A stretch of DNA of 64,000 nucleotides, taken from the NCBI GenBank assembly GCA_035079385.1, contig JAVHKY010000013.1, positions 15,746,001 through 15,810,000 of the forward strand, written 5' to 3'. Position 1 is the stretch's first letter. Each line of letters opens with the position of its first letter. Shown piece after piece: positions 1 through 12,116 of this stretch. Made by a program: the position numbers and the translations under genes. Under the pieces are notes generated by a model, which did not search any database, was not told the origin of the DNA, and worked only from the letters and a program-made list of their open reading frames with translations. Origin of the DNA: Aspidiotus rigidus. Its lineage: Eukaryota > Arthropoda > Insecta > Hemiptera > Diaspididae.

Positions 1-710
1 TCTTTCCGCAAGGCTTCTCTTATCTCATCATAGCTTACCGAATGGTGAAGATGACGAATTACCACTCTGTAAGGACGTTCGCTCTTCAGCTGGTACGTGT
101 AAAATTTCACATTGTTGGAGCGTAGGTCTTTCACGAGTTTTCTGTAGGCAGCAACTTCATTGGTGCTGATTTTCACCACGTTATTCGCCATGGCCTTGGC
201 TATAAATTTATTTTCACTGATGTATTCTTCGATCTGCTGTCGCATTGCGTTATAGTTTACGACACCTTGAATGAAGATCGGGGGAGGAGATAATTCTTTC
301 TTCGCAGTTACCATCGTAATCGGGTTTTCGTTGTGGGTGGACTCACCATCACCATCAGCACCAGTTGAGACTTGGGCTGCTAGATTCTGAAATCGATTTT
401 TTGTAACAACGTTGAAAGGCTGTTCTGGGGATTTGCCGTTTGAGATTTTTCTCTTCTTCATCACCTGCCATTCATTACCGTTGCACGCAGGGAGGTTTGG
501 TTCATTATTCACGTTCGATGGCTTTACATGGGTATTCTGTAGATAGCCAGTAATCGACTGTTGTTGAAGTTGCTTGTCATTCTTTGACGAAGTCGGAGTA
601 TTTACGTTCACTAGGTTTGGTGTGATACCATTCATGTCACTACGCGAGTCGCTACCGACACCGTCAGTAGACGATTTTGACGATTTGTCGGGCAGTGGTC
701 TTTGAATCAT
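1..710 (-). CDS. LINE ORF1 (gag-like nucleic-acid-binding protein), partial
   Basis: An open minus-strand frame starts at the ATG at 710-708, has an in-frame stop shortly upstream, and runs off the left edge (about 236 codons seen). The last 60 residues resemble the conserved block before the zinc knuckles of Jockey-clade ORF1 proteins (PRE_C2HC type): KFYTYQLKSERPYRVVIRHL followed by a 'H-H-S-x-x-Y-D-E-I-R-E-A-L' stretch. The N-terminal half is Ser/Asn/Gln-rich and low in complexity, as usual for these proteins. The CCHC knuckles and the RT ORF2 would lie left of the window. The role would be binding element RNA in the retrotransposition particle. The frame has no stop or shift over 710 bases, so the copy is fairly young. 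It lies head-to-head with the VWA-Ig gene. Confidence 0.8.
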   Translation of the reverse strand, partial: MIQRPLPDKSSKSSTDGVGSDSRSDMNGITPNLVNVNTPTSSKNDKQLQQQSITGYLQNTHVKPSNVNNEPNLPACNGNEWQVMKKRKISNGKSPEQPFNVVTKNRFQNLAAQVSTGADGDGESTHNENPITMVTAKKELSPPPIFIQGVVNYNAMRQQIEEYISENKFIAKAMANNVVKISTNEVAAYRKLVKDLRSNNVKFYTYQLKSERPYRVVIRHLHHSVSYDEIREALRK

Positions 711-849
711 CGTTACATGTTCACGCACGTACCGCAAATGAAGATAAGGTTATCGCACTATGTACAGTTCCGCCGATAATATTATGTTACACTATACTGA
801 ACGCAGAAACCACCGTGTACACAAAACCGCAGCAAAACGATCACTGGTT

Positions 850-1115
850 GATTTTTTGACAAAAACATCTTGGAAAATATTCAAAGTTCAAAAATATTTT
901 CATACTTCGTTGTTTTTTCAATTAAAACATGAAAATATTCCAAGTCCAAAAATATTTTCATACTTGGATGGTTTTTTGGAAAAAATATCTTTGAAAATAT
1001 TTCAAGTCCAAACTTGGTTGATTTTTTGACCTTTGAAAATATTCCAAGTTCGAAAATATTTTCATACTTGGTTGTTTTTTCGATAAAAACATACTTATTG
1101 GAAAAAATTCTAAGT
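850..1115. repeat. AT-rich minisatellite, GAAAATATT..AAGTCC type
   Basis: Irregular tandem copies of a 55-65 bp unit built around GAAAATATTCCAAGTCC alternate with its inverse (ATATTTTCATACTTGG). The same unit fills the foldback element at 41940-42560. The short ORFs over it on both strands follow from the repeat and are not genes. It lies upstream of the LINE ORF1 and may be in its 5' region or a separate insertion. Confidence 0.6.
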
Positions 1116-1589
1116 CCCGTCACTCCTCAGGTGCTGTCGCGATTGCCTCGTTTTATTTTACGACAGAATCGCCGTCCTCATCAGTATTTTGCATTTATCC
1201 GTACTTTTGTACAGCACCATTGACTATACAAATACCAGGGTGCGCTGCATGTCAACCAGCAGAGTGAGAGAGAGAACATCGTTTCCTCTCTGTTACACCC
1301 ACGTCTTGAGATGAGCGCGATTTTGTGGTAGTATCCAACAAACCGTCTACTTTTTTAACAACGCAAGTATTTGTCTGGTATGTGTATAGTCAATGACAGC
1401 ATCATTACGTCCTTCTGACCCAGTATTTGGCATCACATTTGTGCAGCAAATATAAATACGTCCTTATCAGTGCGCAGTGTTTGCCATTAAATTTTGAATA
1501 AATATTGATAAGGACGCCCGTTCTTTTACGGGACAGACTATAATCAAAGCTGATTATACAAATATCTAATTTGTCTGTTCAAAATTTAG
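1116..1589. other. intergenic or intron DNA left of first recognised VWA exon
   Basis: No gene seen. It has a GAGAGAGAGA stretch and two 'taaggacg' segments. The frame of the following exon has a stop at 1541-1543 and no ATG after it. The sequence TTTAG at 1585-1589 therefore looks like a splice acceptor, and the signal-peptide exon lies elsewhere or was lost. Confidence 0.4.
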
Positions 1590-4500
1590 ATCCGTCATCC
1601 AGTTTCGTATTTGTTATTGATACCACCGCATCTATGCAGAATGAACTTAACTTCGTGAAACATGAATGTCTAAGGATTTTAGATGCCATTACAGACGATA
1701 AAGCGAGTGCAATCACGGATCTCATCTTTGTCCCGTTCAACGATCCAGGTACACTATTTAAAAAAACGACGGCTTCCTCAACGAAGTTAAACGAGGAACG
1801 CAGGCTATGAGTCAAATTGGTTTTGGTATTAAGAATTCAAGTAAGCCGAGACCTACTATAAGCCTAGTATGAAACAGGACGTCATCAGTGACCTGGACCT
1901 ATTCTAGAAGGGAACTTGGAAAAATTTCTACTCTCGAGCCTAATATGATAGGAGAGGGACTTAGAAAAATTAGGATGAGCGGGGAACCCGCAAGGTCCGT
2001 ATTCCACTGCCGAAAGTCTTTCAAAAAGTAGAACGTACAGAAAATCCTATCATATATAGCTCGAGAGTCAAAATTTTCCAAGTCTCCCTCCTATCATACA
2101 AGTATAAAGCTTAAGAATCAAAATTATTCCAAGTCCTTCTCCTGTCATATATAGCACGAGAGTCTCCAAGTCCCTCTCCTACCATATATAGCTCGAGAGT
2201 GGAAATTTTTCCAATCCCCCCTCCGCCGTGACGTCATCAAGCTCGGACCACTCGCGATCAAGAAAATTTTTTGAAAGTACCTCCCAACAAAAGGGATAGT
2301 GGGTTCCCCGCTAAGAAAACGACGGCTAGGCTATGAGTCAAATTGGTTTTTGTATTGAGAATTCAAGCAAGCCTATCCTTGTACAAAGCTAGCATGAAGG
2401 AGGCCTACACCTACTATAAACCTAGGGTATGAGTCGATTTGACGTAGAATCGATATGGTTCATCGGGCTGGGTATCTTCGAACAGAAAAATTTGAAAATT
2501 TCTCATTCTTCATTTGTTATTCGGATCAGGAATTGGACCAACTTTGCGCACTCACGACATTAATGAATTTAAAATGAAATTGGAAGAAATACAAGCATAT
2601 GCACCTGGTAATTATGACTGTCCAGAAATGTCACTGAGTGGTATAAGAGAAGCTTTGAATGTGAGTTCACCAAAATCTACTCTATTTGTTTTCACCGATG
2701 CGGATGCAAAAGATGATCATTTGCTTCCCGATGTTTTGTCACTGATTCGATTGAAGCAAAGTCAGGTACCTAATTCAATATTATGTCGACGGTCTATTAA
2801 GAAAATGCCGTAACTCCATTTTTTTTTTTAAAGATATTATATAAGCGGCGGTAGAGAAGATTTTTTCGAACAAAAATTACTCGTACTTTATACCACTCGC
2901 GGTCAAAAATGGAGTCGGCGGTTTCTTAATGGGCAGTCGATGTTTTGGAGAGAAATTGAAAAATAGCCTGCCTTCGACTTGGCATTGTTGCTGAATACCT
3001 ACATTAGAAATAATATTATTTAATTTGAATATTCTGACCTCTCATTATAGGTACTATTTTTCTTGACGGATCCGGAACCATGCGTGGAGTTTAGACCTTC
3101 ATCGGCGTACGAAAAAATAGCATCAGTCAGTCTAGGACAAGTTTTTGATTTGGAAAAGATGGACTTATCTAAGGTAAGGAAGAAAGTCCTATGAAGATAA
3201 GATTATCATCAATGTGACTACAATACTTTCGCTCTACACTTCTCGATTCGTTTTACATTAGTCATCATTATTATGAATCATTGTCATGCGACTAGGTACG
3301 TATTAATGGATGTGGTGCATATTGCGTAATCGTAAAATTACGCTTTCTTTCCTCCTTTCGTTGCTCAAGTTTCGTCCCTCACCAGAACTGATCACTTTTT
3401 CTGCGCGCAGCTCAGGGATCAACATTTTTTCAAGTTACTGGTAGATCACCCTGTTGTGCGAAATGGCGTCTTTGTTGGGAACATAAAAAACTCATACACT
3501 TTTGGTGGTAGTTTGTGATACGAATGTGACGCTAATCAACCTTTTAAAAAGCACAGGGATATCCCTCTATTTGTGAGCTAATTGTGATGCAAATGTGTAT
3601 CGTTACACTCCTATCACAGAAAAAATTCTTTCACAAAAGGATGGCTCCTGAAAAACCACTGAAGGTGTGAGAATTTCGAGGGCTCTAGGTGCGGTGACAG
3701 TGGAGAGAATTTTTTAAACTTGTAGAGAAATTTGAACTGTCAGAGATTTATGATTTTTTTCACCTTACTAAAGCTACTTAGCCCAATATACTCCTAATAT
3801 GAAGTAAACTAGTACCAGAGGGAGAAAAGGCGGGACGTAGCATGACGTCATAGGCATATAATAGGCTGTTCAGGCAAAACAGTAGAGCGAGTGAGCTACT
3901 CGGCTTGACATACCGTATAGTTTCTATTAAGCTAGGAAATACTGAAGGTGAGGGACGTTGATACCACGTCATTATGGCCGACAAATAGGTAAAATCGATT
4001 CAATATGATCGATCTAAAATCGATATATTGTAGGGAGCAAGCATATAAAGAGCTACACTACGTGAGACATGTTAACTTCTGTGCTGCGTCCTGTTTTTTT
4101 TTTTTTTACTAATTTTTGGGCAAATACCGGTACATTACAGAACTACTCATTTTTCCTTTACAGATTATGGAATATGTACGCTATACTGGAGAGTCTCGTT
4201 CAGAAAAATTACTCGCCGTAGATGCAGAACCAACGTCGAATATGATGGACGAGCTTAAATCGTACAAGTGCTCCATTGACCGAACGATATCCGATCTGAC
4301 ATTGACTCTCACCGGTAAAGATACAAAATTTACCCTTACTGATTTCAGAGGAAATGACATACACCAACTATCGAATGTATCATCAATGGTTGAATTGGCA
4401 GCCTTGAAAATTTTAAGGATAATGGTTAGTATGACAAGAAAAAATCCAACTGCGATAATTAATTTAAATTAGCAGGGAATATGTTCTTTGGGAAGGAATA

Positions 4501-7500
4501 AGAGTTTTCTTTCCTTCCTTTCTGACTCCATTTCCTCTTTCTGAGCCATGCAAGACCAACCCTATTGTTCAACGCATTCTCATTTTTTTGCACACCTTGA
4601 CATCTTCTTTACCTTCAATCATCACTAATTACTTTTAATATATCTACATGAAATTTTAGAATCCACGGTTTGAAAATTTAGTGGTGAACGTGACAAGTAG
4701 CAATCGTTATTCTCTGCGGCTGACAGGGGTGAGCCGATTAAGCTTCCTCTATGGATTTTCTCTTACCGATAAATGGAGTAGATTCATGAATGAATTTAGT
4801 ACTCTACCTTTTCAAGGTAAGAGTATATCACGATTCACGCGCAAGCATAGAAAGGCATTTCTTAGTTACTAAAGGGGTACCCACAAATTACGTGAAGCAA
4901 TTAGGGAGTATGAAGCCGAATATCACAAAGACGTAATTTTTTTCTCACTGTAATCCAGTCCGAAATTACTTTCAATTTCGAGTGAAATATATTTTTTCTA
5001 TCAAAATACGACTAACTATAAATTATTATTTATTTTTTATACGTGCTGGTAAAACTGGCAATTAATCAGCTGTTTTCGATAGGTAAACTAGCCATTTTAG
5101 TCACGGGGCGGACCAGTAGGTAAACTAGATGTTTTAGTCACAGGTAGCCATTTTCGGTAGATAAACTGGCTGGTTTAGCCACACGTTCAAGTTACGGGTT
5201 ACATCCTGGGTACGAAATTTGCACGTAAATTGCACGTAATTTGAACGTATAAAAAAAAATTTTGTATTATACACGGTCCACCAGCTCGTGATAAGTCACT
5301 CGTCCTTTTACTTCACTCGCTTTCTGTTCGTTTCGTAAAACTCGGACTCGTGACTATATCACTCGGTTTAGGACCTTGTATAATAAATAACTAATTTTAA
5401 TAAACCTAACACGACTGAACCTAAAATAGCGTATATTTTGAAAAATCTCACTTCAGAAGAGACAGTGGCGAGAGAGAGTGTCAACCTAAATATCGCAGCA
5501 TCTTACGAAGGAGGTAGGGGGGGTTGAAAAATCGCAAAAATTGCCTCACGTAATAATGAACGCCCCATAAGTATGTAATTAACGGAATATTTTTATGTAA
5601 TGTCAGAATACTACATCTCATTATTATTACTAATATAGTGTTTTTTTTGTTTTTTTTTTCTTCACTATTATTGATATTAATATTATTAATTATTATTATT
5701 ATTTATATTTTAGAAGTGTCGTCCTATTATTGACTTCCGGCACTTTAAAACAATCTTTTAGATTGAATTAATTAATTAATTTTTTCTCATATTAATCGAA
5801 TAACTCTATGTGAATGAGTACGATCAGGGATCAGTCTTACAACACAAGGGTGGAGAGGAGTAGGTCTCAAAAAAATTTCGTAGTCTACCTCTTTACGGAA
5901 GTCAACTTTTGATTTATCTTCCAACCTACTTTATAATGATGCATTTCTGGGAATACAGGAGAATTTCTTAAATCCACGTTTCTTCAACAATAAACTGTTT
6001 ATAGACAGTTTTCATCAGGATAAATTTTACCTAGGTACATTCTATCCCGTCAGAAAAAATAATCCAAAGTTTTTGCGAGTCAGTTTTTTTTTTTTTTTTT
6101 TTTTTAATATAATATTTCCTTACGAAGTTAATTTAATCTCAATGTTATTCAATTTGCTTGTCGACTTTTTCTCAGATTCGATTAACTATATATACTTAAA
6201 ACCAATATTGCAAGGTGATTATTCTGGCGGTGCGCCCGATGTGATACCAAAATTCTGCCATTTAACATCTTCTGATGGTATGGTTCTGCAAACAGTTACT
6301 CTCTCCCCAATACAAAACTCGGAAGGTGACACTTACTTCGGATTATTTAAGCATGCCAGCGTGAAAAAGGAATTCTATTTGCGAGTAAGATGATGAAATT
6401 TTCAAAGATAGTTATATAGAATGGAGATTTACAACCTACGAGTAATATAATAATTATATGCACCTTGATTGCACTTGCTATAGTGTTATGAAATAATTTC
6501 TCTCCATTTTCAGGTTCACGGTGAAACCAAACAAGGTTCATCTTTTCAACGAGTCGTATCTCCGTCTTTGCAGCCTGATCCTCGAGGTAAAAATTTTGGG
6601 GACAGATTTGTTCTGTTAATTCTATTAATGCAAATTTTTCTTATTCCACAGCGCTCGTTGTTTCGGTTCCTGAAAATCAAATTCTATATTTAAATACGAC
6701 TTCAACGTTGAAGTGTCACGTAGAATCAACTCAACCCTATAATGCAAGTTGGTTCAAAAAAGGAACTGATTTGCTTGAGACTAAATTATTGAAGTTAGTT
6801 TGTAACAATTACGATCATTCATTTTGTTTCGTTTACTCGATGAAATTGATTTCACGAGTAGAGTCTATAATGAAATTAATTTTTATGTTCCAGTTATACA
6901 AATGACAATCTACTAGAAGTTCCTGGAGTTTCTTTAAAAGACGAAGGAAATTACTCGTGCGTAGTCACTCAATCAAATCTCACGATTGAAAGATGGACAT
7001 ACGTAGTAGTGTCCAGTAATTCTAATAGGTTTACAAGCGATTATTTTTCCATTTTCGTTATTCTGTGTACTTCGTATTTTAATTTTATACGTTGAAATTC
7101 AATACCGTATCATTGTTTATTTCCATCGAAAATTTTTTTAAAAAAGAAAAAAAATTAGCGTTTTATAAAATTTGTTGTCAAATAAGTAATTTGATTAAGT
7201 TAGTCTATTATCAAAGAAAATTACAAAATTCGAATATATTTATTTCTCAAGTTTTCGATAAACAAAGGTATCATCATCAGACAAACTAGGGAACAGCTTA
7301 TGAAATAAATAAGTATAATACGTTCAAATTTTGTGGTAGAAAAGTTTTTTTTTTTTTTTTTTTTTTTTTTTCTAATTCAGAATCGTTGTGATTAGTGTAC
7401 AAACTACAAAGAAGAGAAATGCACGGATAATTCTCTGAAAAATAAATCGTTTTCAATATCTTGGAGTGTGGGAAACATGGAAAAATTACCTTCATTTACT

Positions 7501-8306
7501 TCTTTTGTTTCAGTTTTTCGATACCTACAAAATACTCATCATATTTCAATTTTGTATTCAAATAAATTAAATTTTGAATCACATAGCTAGGTATCACATT
7601 TGTTTAATTTCCCTCCTTTTTGATCTCTGCATTTTTAGATTTAAAATCGTTGAAATCGATAAAATTGGTCAAATGTGCCGCTGTTGAAACTGGAGAAAAA
7701 GAAAAATGTTACCTATCAAATGATCTTTTTAAAAAAGTCAGTTTTATCGATCGAAATTTTTATACTTTTGGAGATCGTTTACTTACCCTAATCAAATTGA
7801 AATCTTTTCTACTAGTTTTTCTTATACAATATTGCTATAGATATTATTGGATTATGACATACAATGTCGATTATAGAAAATATTTTTGAATCAGAGAAAT
7901 TCTGAATAATTTTTTTTTCCCTCTCTTTATTTTAGAAGCATTATAGCGTGTAGTGTAATTCCACTTGTATCAATTTAAAAAATATATTTTCGAGTGTGAA
8001 TTGTGTGGATCTACTTTCTTTTATTGTATGTGATAAATTTAAAACTGAAACAATATTTTGTCTTACAATCAAATCTGAATTTCTTTGAACTAATTCCAGA
8101 TGATACTTGATCCCAATTTTCATTGTAATCTGTATACGAGACAAATTTCAAGATTGAAAACGTTATTCGGAAAAAAATATTTTCAGGGAAATAAAGTAAA
8201 AAATAAGGAAAGATTCTTTCTTCATTTCATGTACGACGGAATTGTTATAGAAAAAATGAATTTGTTTGGCCATACCATTGAAAAATTCACGAATTATTTT
8301 AAATAG
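1590..8306 (+). CDS. hemicentin-like VWA-Ig protein, 11 exons, 5' end missing
   Basis: Exons chained by GT-AG sites and phase: 1590-1748, 2530-2765, 3051-3173, 4164-4424, 4660-4816, 6176-6384, 6514-6586, 6652-6793, 6894-7015, 7639-7736, 8100-8306 (stop TAG); about 594 residues. Exons 1-3 make a von Willebrand A domain. The MIDAS-like start is FVIDTTASM, then VPFNDPGIGPT, then YDCPEMSLSGIREAL, FVFTDADAKDD and a C-terminal SLGQVFDLEK. This order and wording are hemicentin-like. Exons 4-7 match the hemicentin middle region (SLRLTGVSRLSFLYGFSL; GDYSGGAPDVIPKF). Exons 8-9 form one Ig domain with LKCHV, SWFKKG and DEGNYSCV. Exons 10-11 encode a Lys- and aromatic-rich tail without a known domain and are less certain. 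Hemicentins are secreted matrix adhesion proteins; this one is far shorter, with one Ig. Intron 1 carries repeat DNA. No signal exon was found, so a decaying gene cannot be excluded. Confidence 0.75.
1760..2500. repeat. repeat insertion in intron 1 of VWA-Ig gene
   Basis: Two related segments (1770-1860 and 2310-2440) share GCTATGAGTCAAATTGG and a 'gaattcaag..aagcc' tail. The first also contains the ACGACGGCTTC..AACGAAGTTAAACGAGG block seen in inverse at 32320-32350, where it is part of a Penelope-like ORF; it is therefore probably a PLE scrap. Between them lie copies of the 'gacttggaaaaatttcgactctcgagctatatatgat' minisatellite family that is expanded at 30760-32200. Confidence 0.6.
4817..6175. 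other. long intron 5 of VWA-Ig gene, AT-rich
   Basis: Contains short degenerate repeats (GGTAAACTAG.TGTTTTAGTCAC around 5090-5175), simple ATT tracts around 5630-5710 and a long T run (about 6085-6105) close to the acceptor at 6171-6175. No coding exon is visible. Confidence 0.5.
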
Positions 8307-9425
8307 ACGTGTTTTGGAAGTTAAGTACCGGCACCACTGATTATCTTTCAGTTGAAAAGAATTGTGCGAGATAAGTTTTTTTTTTTCTTTTTCTCCTTAT
8401 ATCTACGTTTTAAAAAAATGCCGCAAATGTGCGCCGTCAGAATCCCGTCATGTGACGGCATTTTGCACAACGATATATAACTACTTCGTTTCTTCTATAG
8501 TTGTTTAATATTAATATTATTTATACGTACCTAAGATACGTATTGTGAGGAACGTTTCAATTACACTTTAATATCATTAAAAGCTGTGAGAAATGAATAA
8601 GAAATTAGAGGTCGATAGCTATTCAGAATTGTCGTGATCCAAGAACCATCGGCATACCACTACGCTAAATTTTACTGCTTTCGCTCTGTCGAAAGATGAG
8701 CATTGTTTCCTATATTCGAGAGTGTAAGAAAAGAAACGAAGATCGGAGGTCTTCAAGCTCACAGTCCCACTTGGAAATTCAACATCCCCGGACAGGGCGT
8801 GGTAACCTTGCTCCAATCCTCGGGTTGAATCTGCCTCAATACGGACAGGTCAAAACTCCCCTACACGATTGCCACCAAGCAAGGCGCAGTACACTAATGC
8901 TACTAACTAACACGACCAGCTAGCTCGCGGTAGTAGAGCGTGTCCAGTTTAGGGACGTGAAATCGCCAGGAAGGACATGTGCACAAAAAAATTTAGGCTG
9001 GACAGGGTTAAATTTCTCAGTAATCTTAGGACGAGTATCCGAACAAAATTCCGACACATTGACGAGAGGTATCAATTAGAGGCAAAGGAGATAAGAAATA
9101 TCATCACACTCCCGACCCAAACACGAAGAGAAAACTAAAAAAAAATCTATTGAGTTCCCCTCCCCCCTTCCCTTACATCTGAGCGAGCGTCAAGGCACCA
9201 CGCTTCGAAATACGAAGACTGCATCCCGTCTTACAATTCATTTCCGTTCTCAGTTCCCTCCTATAATTTACGCCATCATTGCTACAAGACAAATTCCATC
9301 CAGAGTCTCCAATCGGATTCATATCGCTCCGGACGTACTCGTATCAGATTAGTGATAACGACTCCCAACTCGATATTACTCACTGAGTAATTCGGAAATA
9401 ATTACACTAACCTGGAGATTCAGAT
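8307..9425. other. intergenic region after VWA-Ig gene
   Basis: No gene recognised. The open frames of 60-75 codons near 8620-8920 overlap on both strands, match nothing known, and are probably chance. Confidence 0.4.
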
Positions 9426-9433
9426 ATTACATA

Positions 9434-9569
9434 TGTGACCGCGTCTACAGAAACCCGGCTTAGTGTTCAATTACAATCAGGAGAAAAGGAATCTTCCTTC
9501 CTCGGTAAAAGATCCTTTCCTCCTGATCGATATTCAACGCTAAGCCGGGTTTCTGTAGACAGGGTCACA
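9434..9569. mobile_element. hairpin MITE with TA target duplication
   Basis: The termini TGTGACCGCGTCTACAGA and its near-perfect inverse TCTGTAGACAGGGTCACA are flanked by TA on both sides (9432-9433, 9570-9571). The inner parts are also mutually inverse (CAATCAGGAGAAAAGG against CCTTTCCTCCTGATCG), so nearly the whole 136 bp folds into one hairpin. TA duplication and size suggest a Tc1/mariner-type MITE. Confidence 0.7.
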
Positions 9570-9879
9570 TATATTTAAAAATAACAATACTTCTTGGTGC
9601 GTATTGTTATGACCGAATATAGACTGTCTGCACAATTTTAAGAAGAGAAATAAAAGTTCGTTTTTACACGTTATATTATTAATTAATATTGGACACTTTA
9701 GGCCTGTGAGTCTCTAGTCAAACCGTTCAACAGCAACGTGGGTTAGCAACAGGAACAACATTTGACTGAAGGAGAAATAAGACTGATTTTGTACATGGTA
9801 TCTTGGGGTTTATATAGGGTAGTTCCTAGGCTTATGGAGTAGTACAAGTTATTCAAGAGAGAGTTCATAGTACAAGATA

Positions 9880-10245
9880 TACGAGTAGAAAATACAGTGA
9901 TATAGTTAATTTAGGTATTATATTGTAAGGTACAAAGATCAAAGAGGTATATAAGATTAAATAGTAGTAAGGATACTTGATAATAAGATGTATGAGTTTA
10001 AAGTACATGTAGGTTTGATAATAAGGATACCTAATAATAAAATATATAACAGAGTTTAGAGTACATGTAGGTTTGAATAAGGATACCTAATAATAAGATA
10101 TACAAGAGTTTAAGATATATATAGGTTTGATAGTAAGGATGCCTAATAATAAGATATATAACAGAGTTTAAAGTACACGTAGGTTTCATAATAAGGGTAC
10201 CTAATAATAAGATATACTACAAAGGTTAAAGTTTATGTATAAGGT
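9880..10245. repeat. minisatellite, about 58-bp unit
   Basis: Four to five imperfect tandem units of the form TAGGTTTGATAATAAGGATA + CCTAATAATAAGATATA + 'acagagtttaaagtacatg'. The region from 9590 to 9880 shows nothing recognisable. Confidence 0.7.
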
Positions 10246-11839
10246 AAGGGTGGCGATAGTCAGCCGTAACAGTATGGAGAATAGATAAAGGATCTTCTCG
10301 TCGCTACTGCAGATGACCGCGCAAAGATCGAATGAAGCACGTGGTGATTGGTGATAGTTCCGGAACTAAAGGTAACTGATATTAACGTTATTGATGGTAC
10401 GATTTATGACTCCGGAGATCACGTCTCCGCAATTAGGTCTTAATTCTTAATTATTTACAATTCTTGAAAGTTGTGTCGATTCTCATCGTCACAATCTCCA
10501 TAGCTCCCTATTCAGATGAGGAATTTGTGTGATTACTTGATCAGTGAAGCTATTTTGCATTTCTCAATAGTGTTGAGCCTTGAATTTTGCTTTGGCACTT
10601 AGCCTAGTATGTTCTCTTATTATTTTCGAATCATGATAAACTGTTATCAGTCATTAGAATAAGGCGCTTAATTAGAAGCCTTAATTAGAATAGGAGACTG
10701 TGAAAATAATGATGACGTAACGACTAAATATAGCGGTCCATGTCCTCACTCGTATTTATAGGGCTCTAGTGATAATAGTGTGTTATCACAATTCACACAC
10801 TCGCACCAATTGTCCAAAAGATACAGTTTGCCTATCGTCGATTTGGATGTAGGTGCGTCAATTCAACTTTGTACGGCAGAATTTATAACAGGTACCTTTT
10901 CTTACTGTCACCATAAAGTGTCACAGTGTCATTCAATACCATCAATGTTGTGACGTCACGTGAGAAATGGTCCACTAACAGCTAGCAGAGTGAATTAATC
11001 GAGGTTGAAGGAAATTATTACTACTTATTGAATTTCAAAATTTAAGGAATCTGATTTTCTTCCAAACACTTTTCTGCTTTTGATTCTTTGTTCTTCCTGA
11101 TACATACTTGATCGTTGTTCTGTAGATACGTCATAAAACTCATAGTCAAATAATATAATCAACTTTGTAGTGTCCGGCAGATTTGCCATGCAATAAAGTC
11201 GAGTAACTTAACGACTGACGTATCTGCAGAATCAAGGGTCTGTATAAAAGTAGGTACCTACGTAACTATATCTCATTTCCTTGGAAAATTCTTATGACTT
11301 GTGTAACAGTAGGTATAGATATAAAGTAAAGGCAAGTTTTGTGAATGATTTTCAACAAACAATTCGATATTTAAGACAGTTTTGGAATAATAATGTCCGT
11401 TTTTTCAAGTATTTCATGAACGTAGATACCTACGTCCAAATTTGGACGTTCTACAAATCGGTTAAATCATAAATACAAAGCATGATGACCTTCACACACA
11501 CACACTGACACTTCAATCAGGCCGATGATCTCATTCTTTGGATCGGATCATTGATATACAGATTACGGATGCTTACAATTACGGTACCTTACAATTCTAT
11601 TTTGTACAGCAGAGATCTTCATCTGTATTATCAACAATCTAGCACAGAGAATGAGATCTTCAGTTGAATCAAAGTATCAGTGTATGCGTGTATGTGAAGG
11701 AAATCACGGCTTGTATTTAGAACAGCGCTGCCGTACAAAGTTGAATTATTGACGTATATGTGAAAACAACAATCACGGAAAAGTATCAAAAAGAATATAA
11801 AAATGTATTCCAAAGATATTAAGATCGCATAAGTTGCTC
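10246..11839. other. intergenic, no gene seen
   Basis: Contains scattered copies of a short motif AACTTTGTACGGCAG (10866-10880; a variant near 11603; the inverse near 11731) and a (CA)n run at 11493-11505. No coding region is supported. Confidence 0.4.
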
Positions 11840-11846
11840 ACTCATA

Positions 11847-12116
11847 CTTAGACCATACAACAGATAGACCAAGCATCGGCCATATAAGCGTGTACAACGC
11901 GTTGAACGGAAGACATGATAAGAAAATAGGGGGACTGGACCTCAATGAAGGCAACGCGGGTGAACGCGCGGAGCAGTGAAACGCACCGTACACCCGCGCC
12001 GCTCATCAAACTTGTAAACAAGGTCCAGTCCCCCTTATTTTCTTATGTGTATTCTTATCATGTTCTCCGTTCAAAGATTCATTACTATGCTCAGTCTAGC
12101 TGTTGTATGGTCTAAG
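11847..12116. mobile_element. foldback MITE with 7-bp target duplication
   Basis: The ends are CTTAGACCATACAACAG and CTGTTGTATGGTCTAAG, exact inverses over 17 bp. The element is flanked by the direct repeat ACTCATA (11840-11846 and 12117-12123). Inner arms also pair (AGGGGGACTGGACCT against AGGTCCAGTCCCCCT; GAACGGAAGACATGATAAG against its inverse). The loop is GC-rich. There is no ORF. The superfamily is unclear. Confidence 0.8.

Noticed and set aside
7029..7095. read-through end of the VWA-Ig gene with a hydrophobic tail (stop 7093-7095)
   Set aside because: Frame-compatible splicing to 7639 and 8100 gives a longer open frame; kept only as an alternative.
9700..10540. possible LTR (TATA-like and AATAAA-like words around a repeat)
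   Set aside because: No matching second copy, no primer-binding site and no gag-pol sequence in the window.
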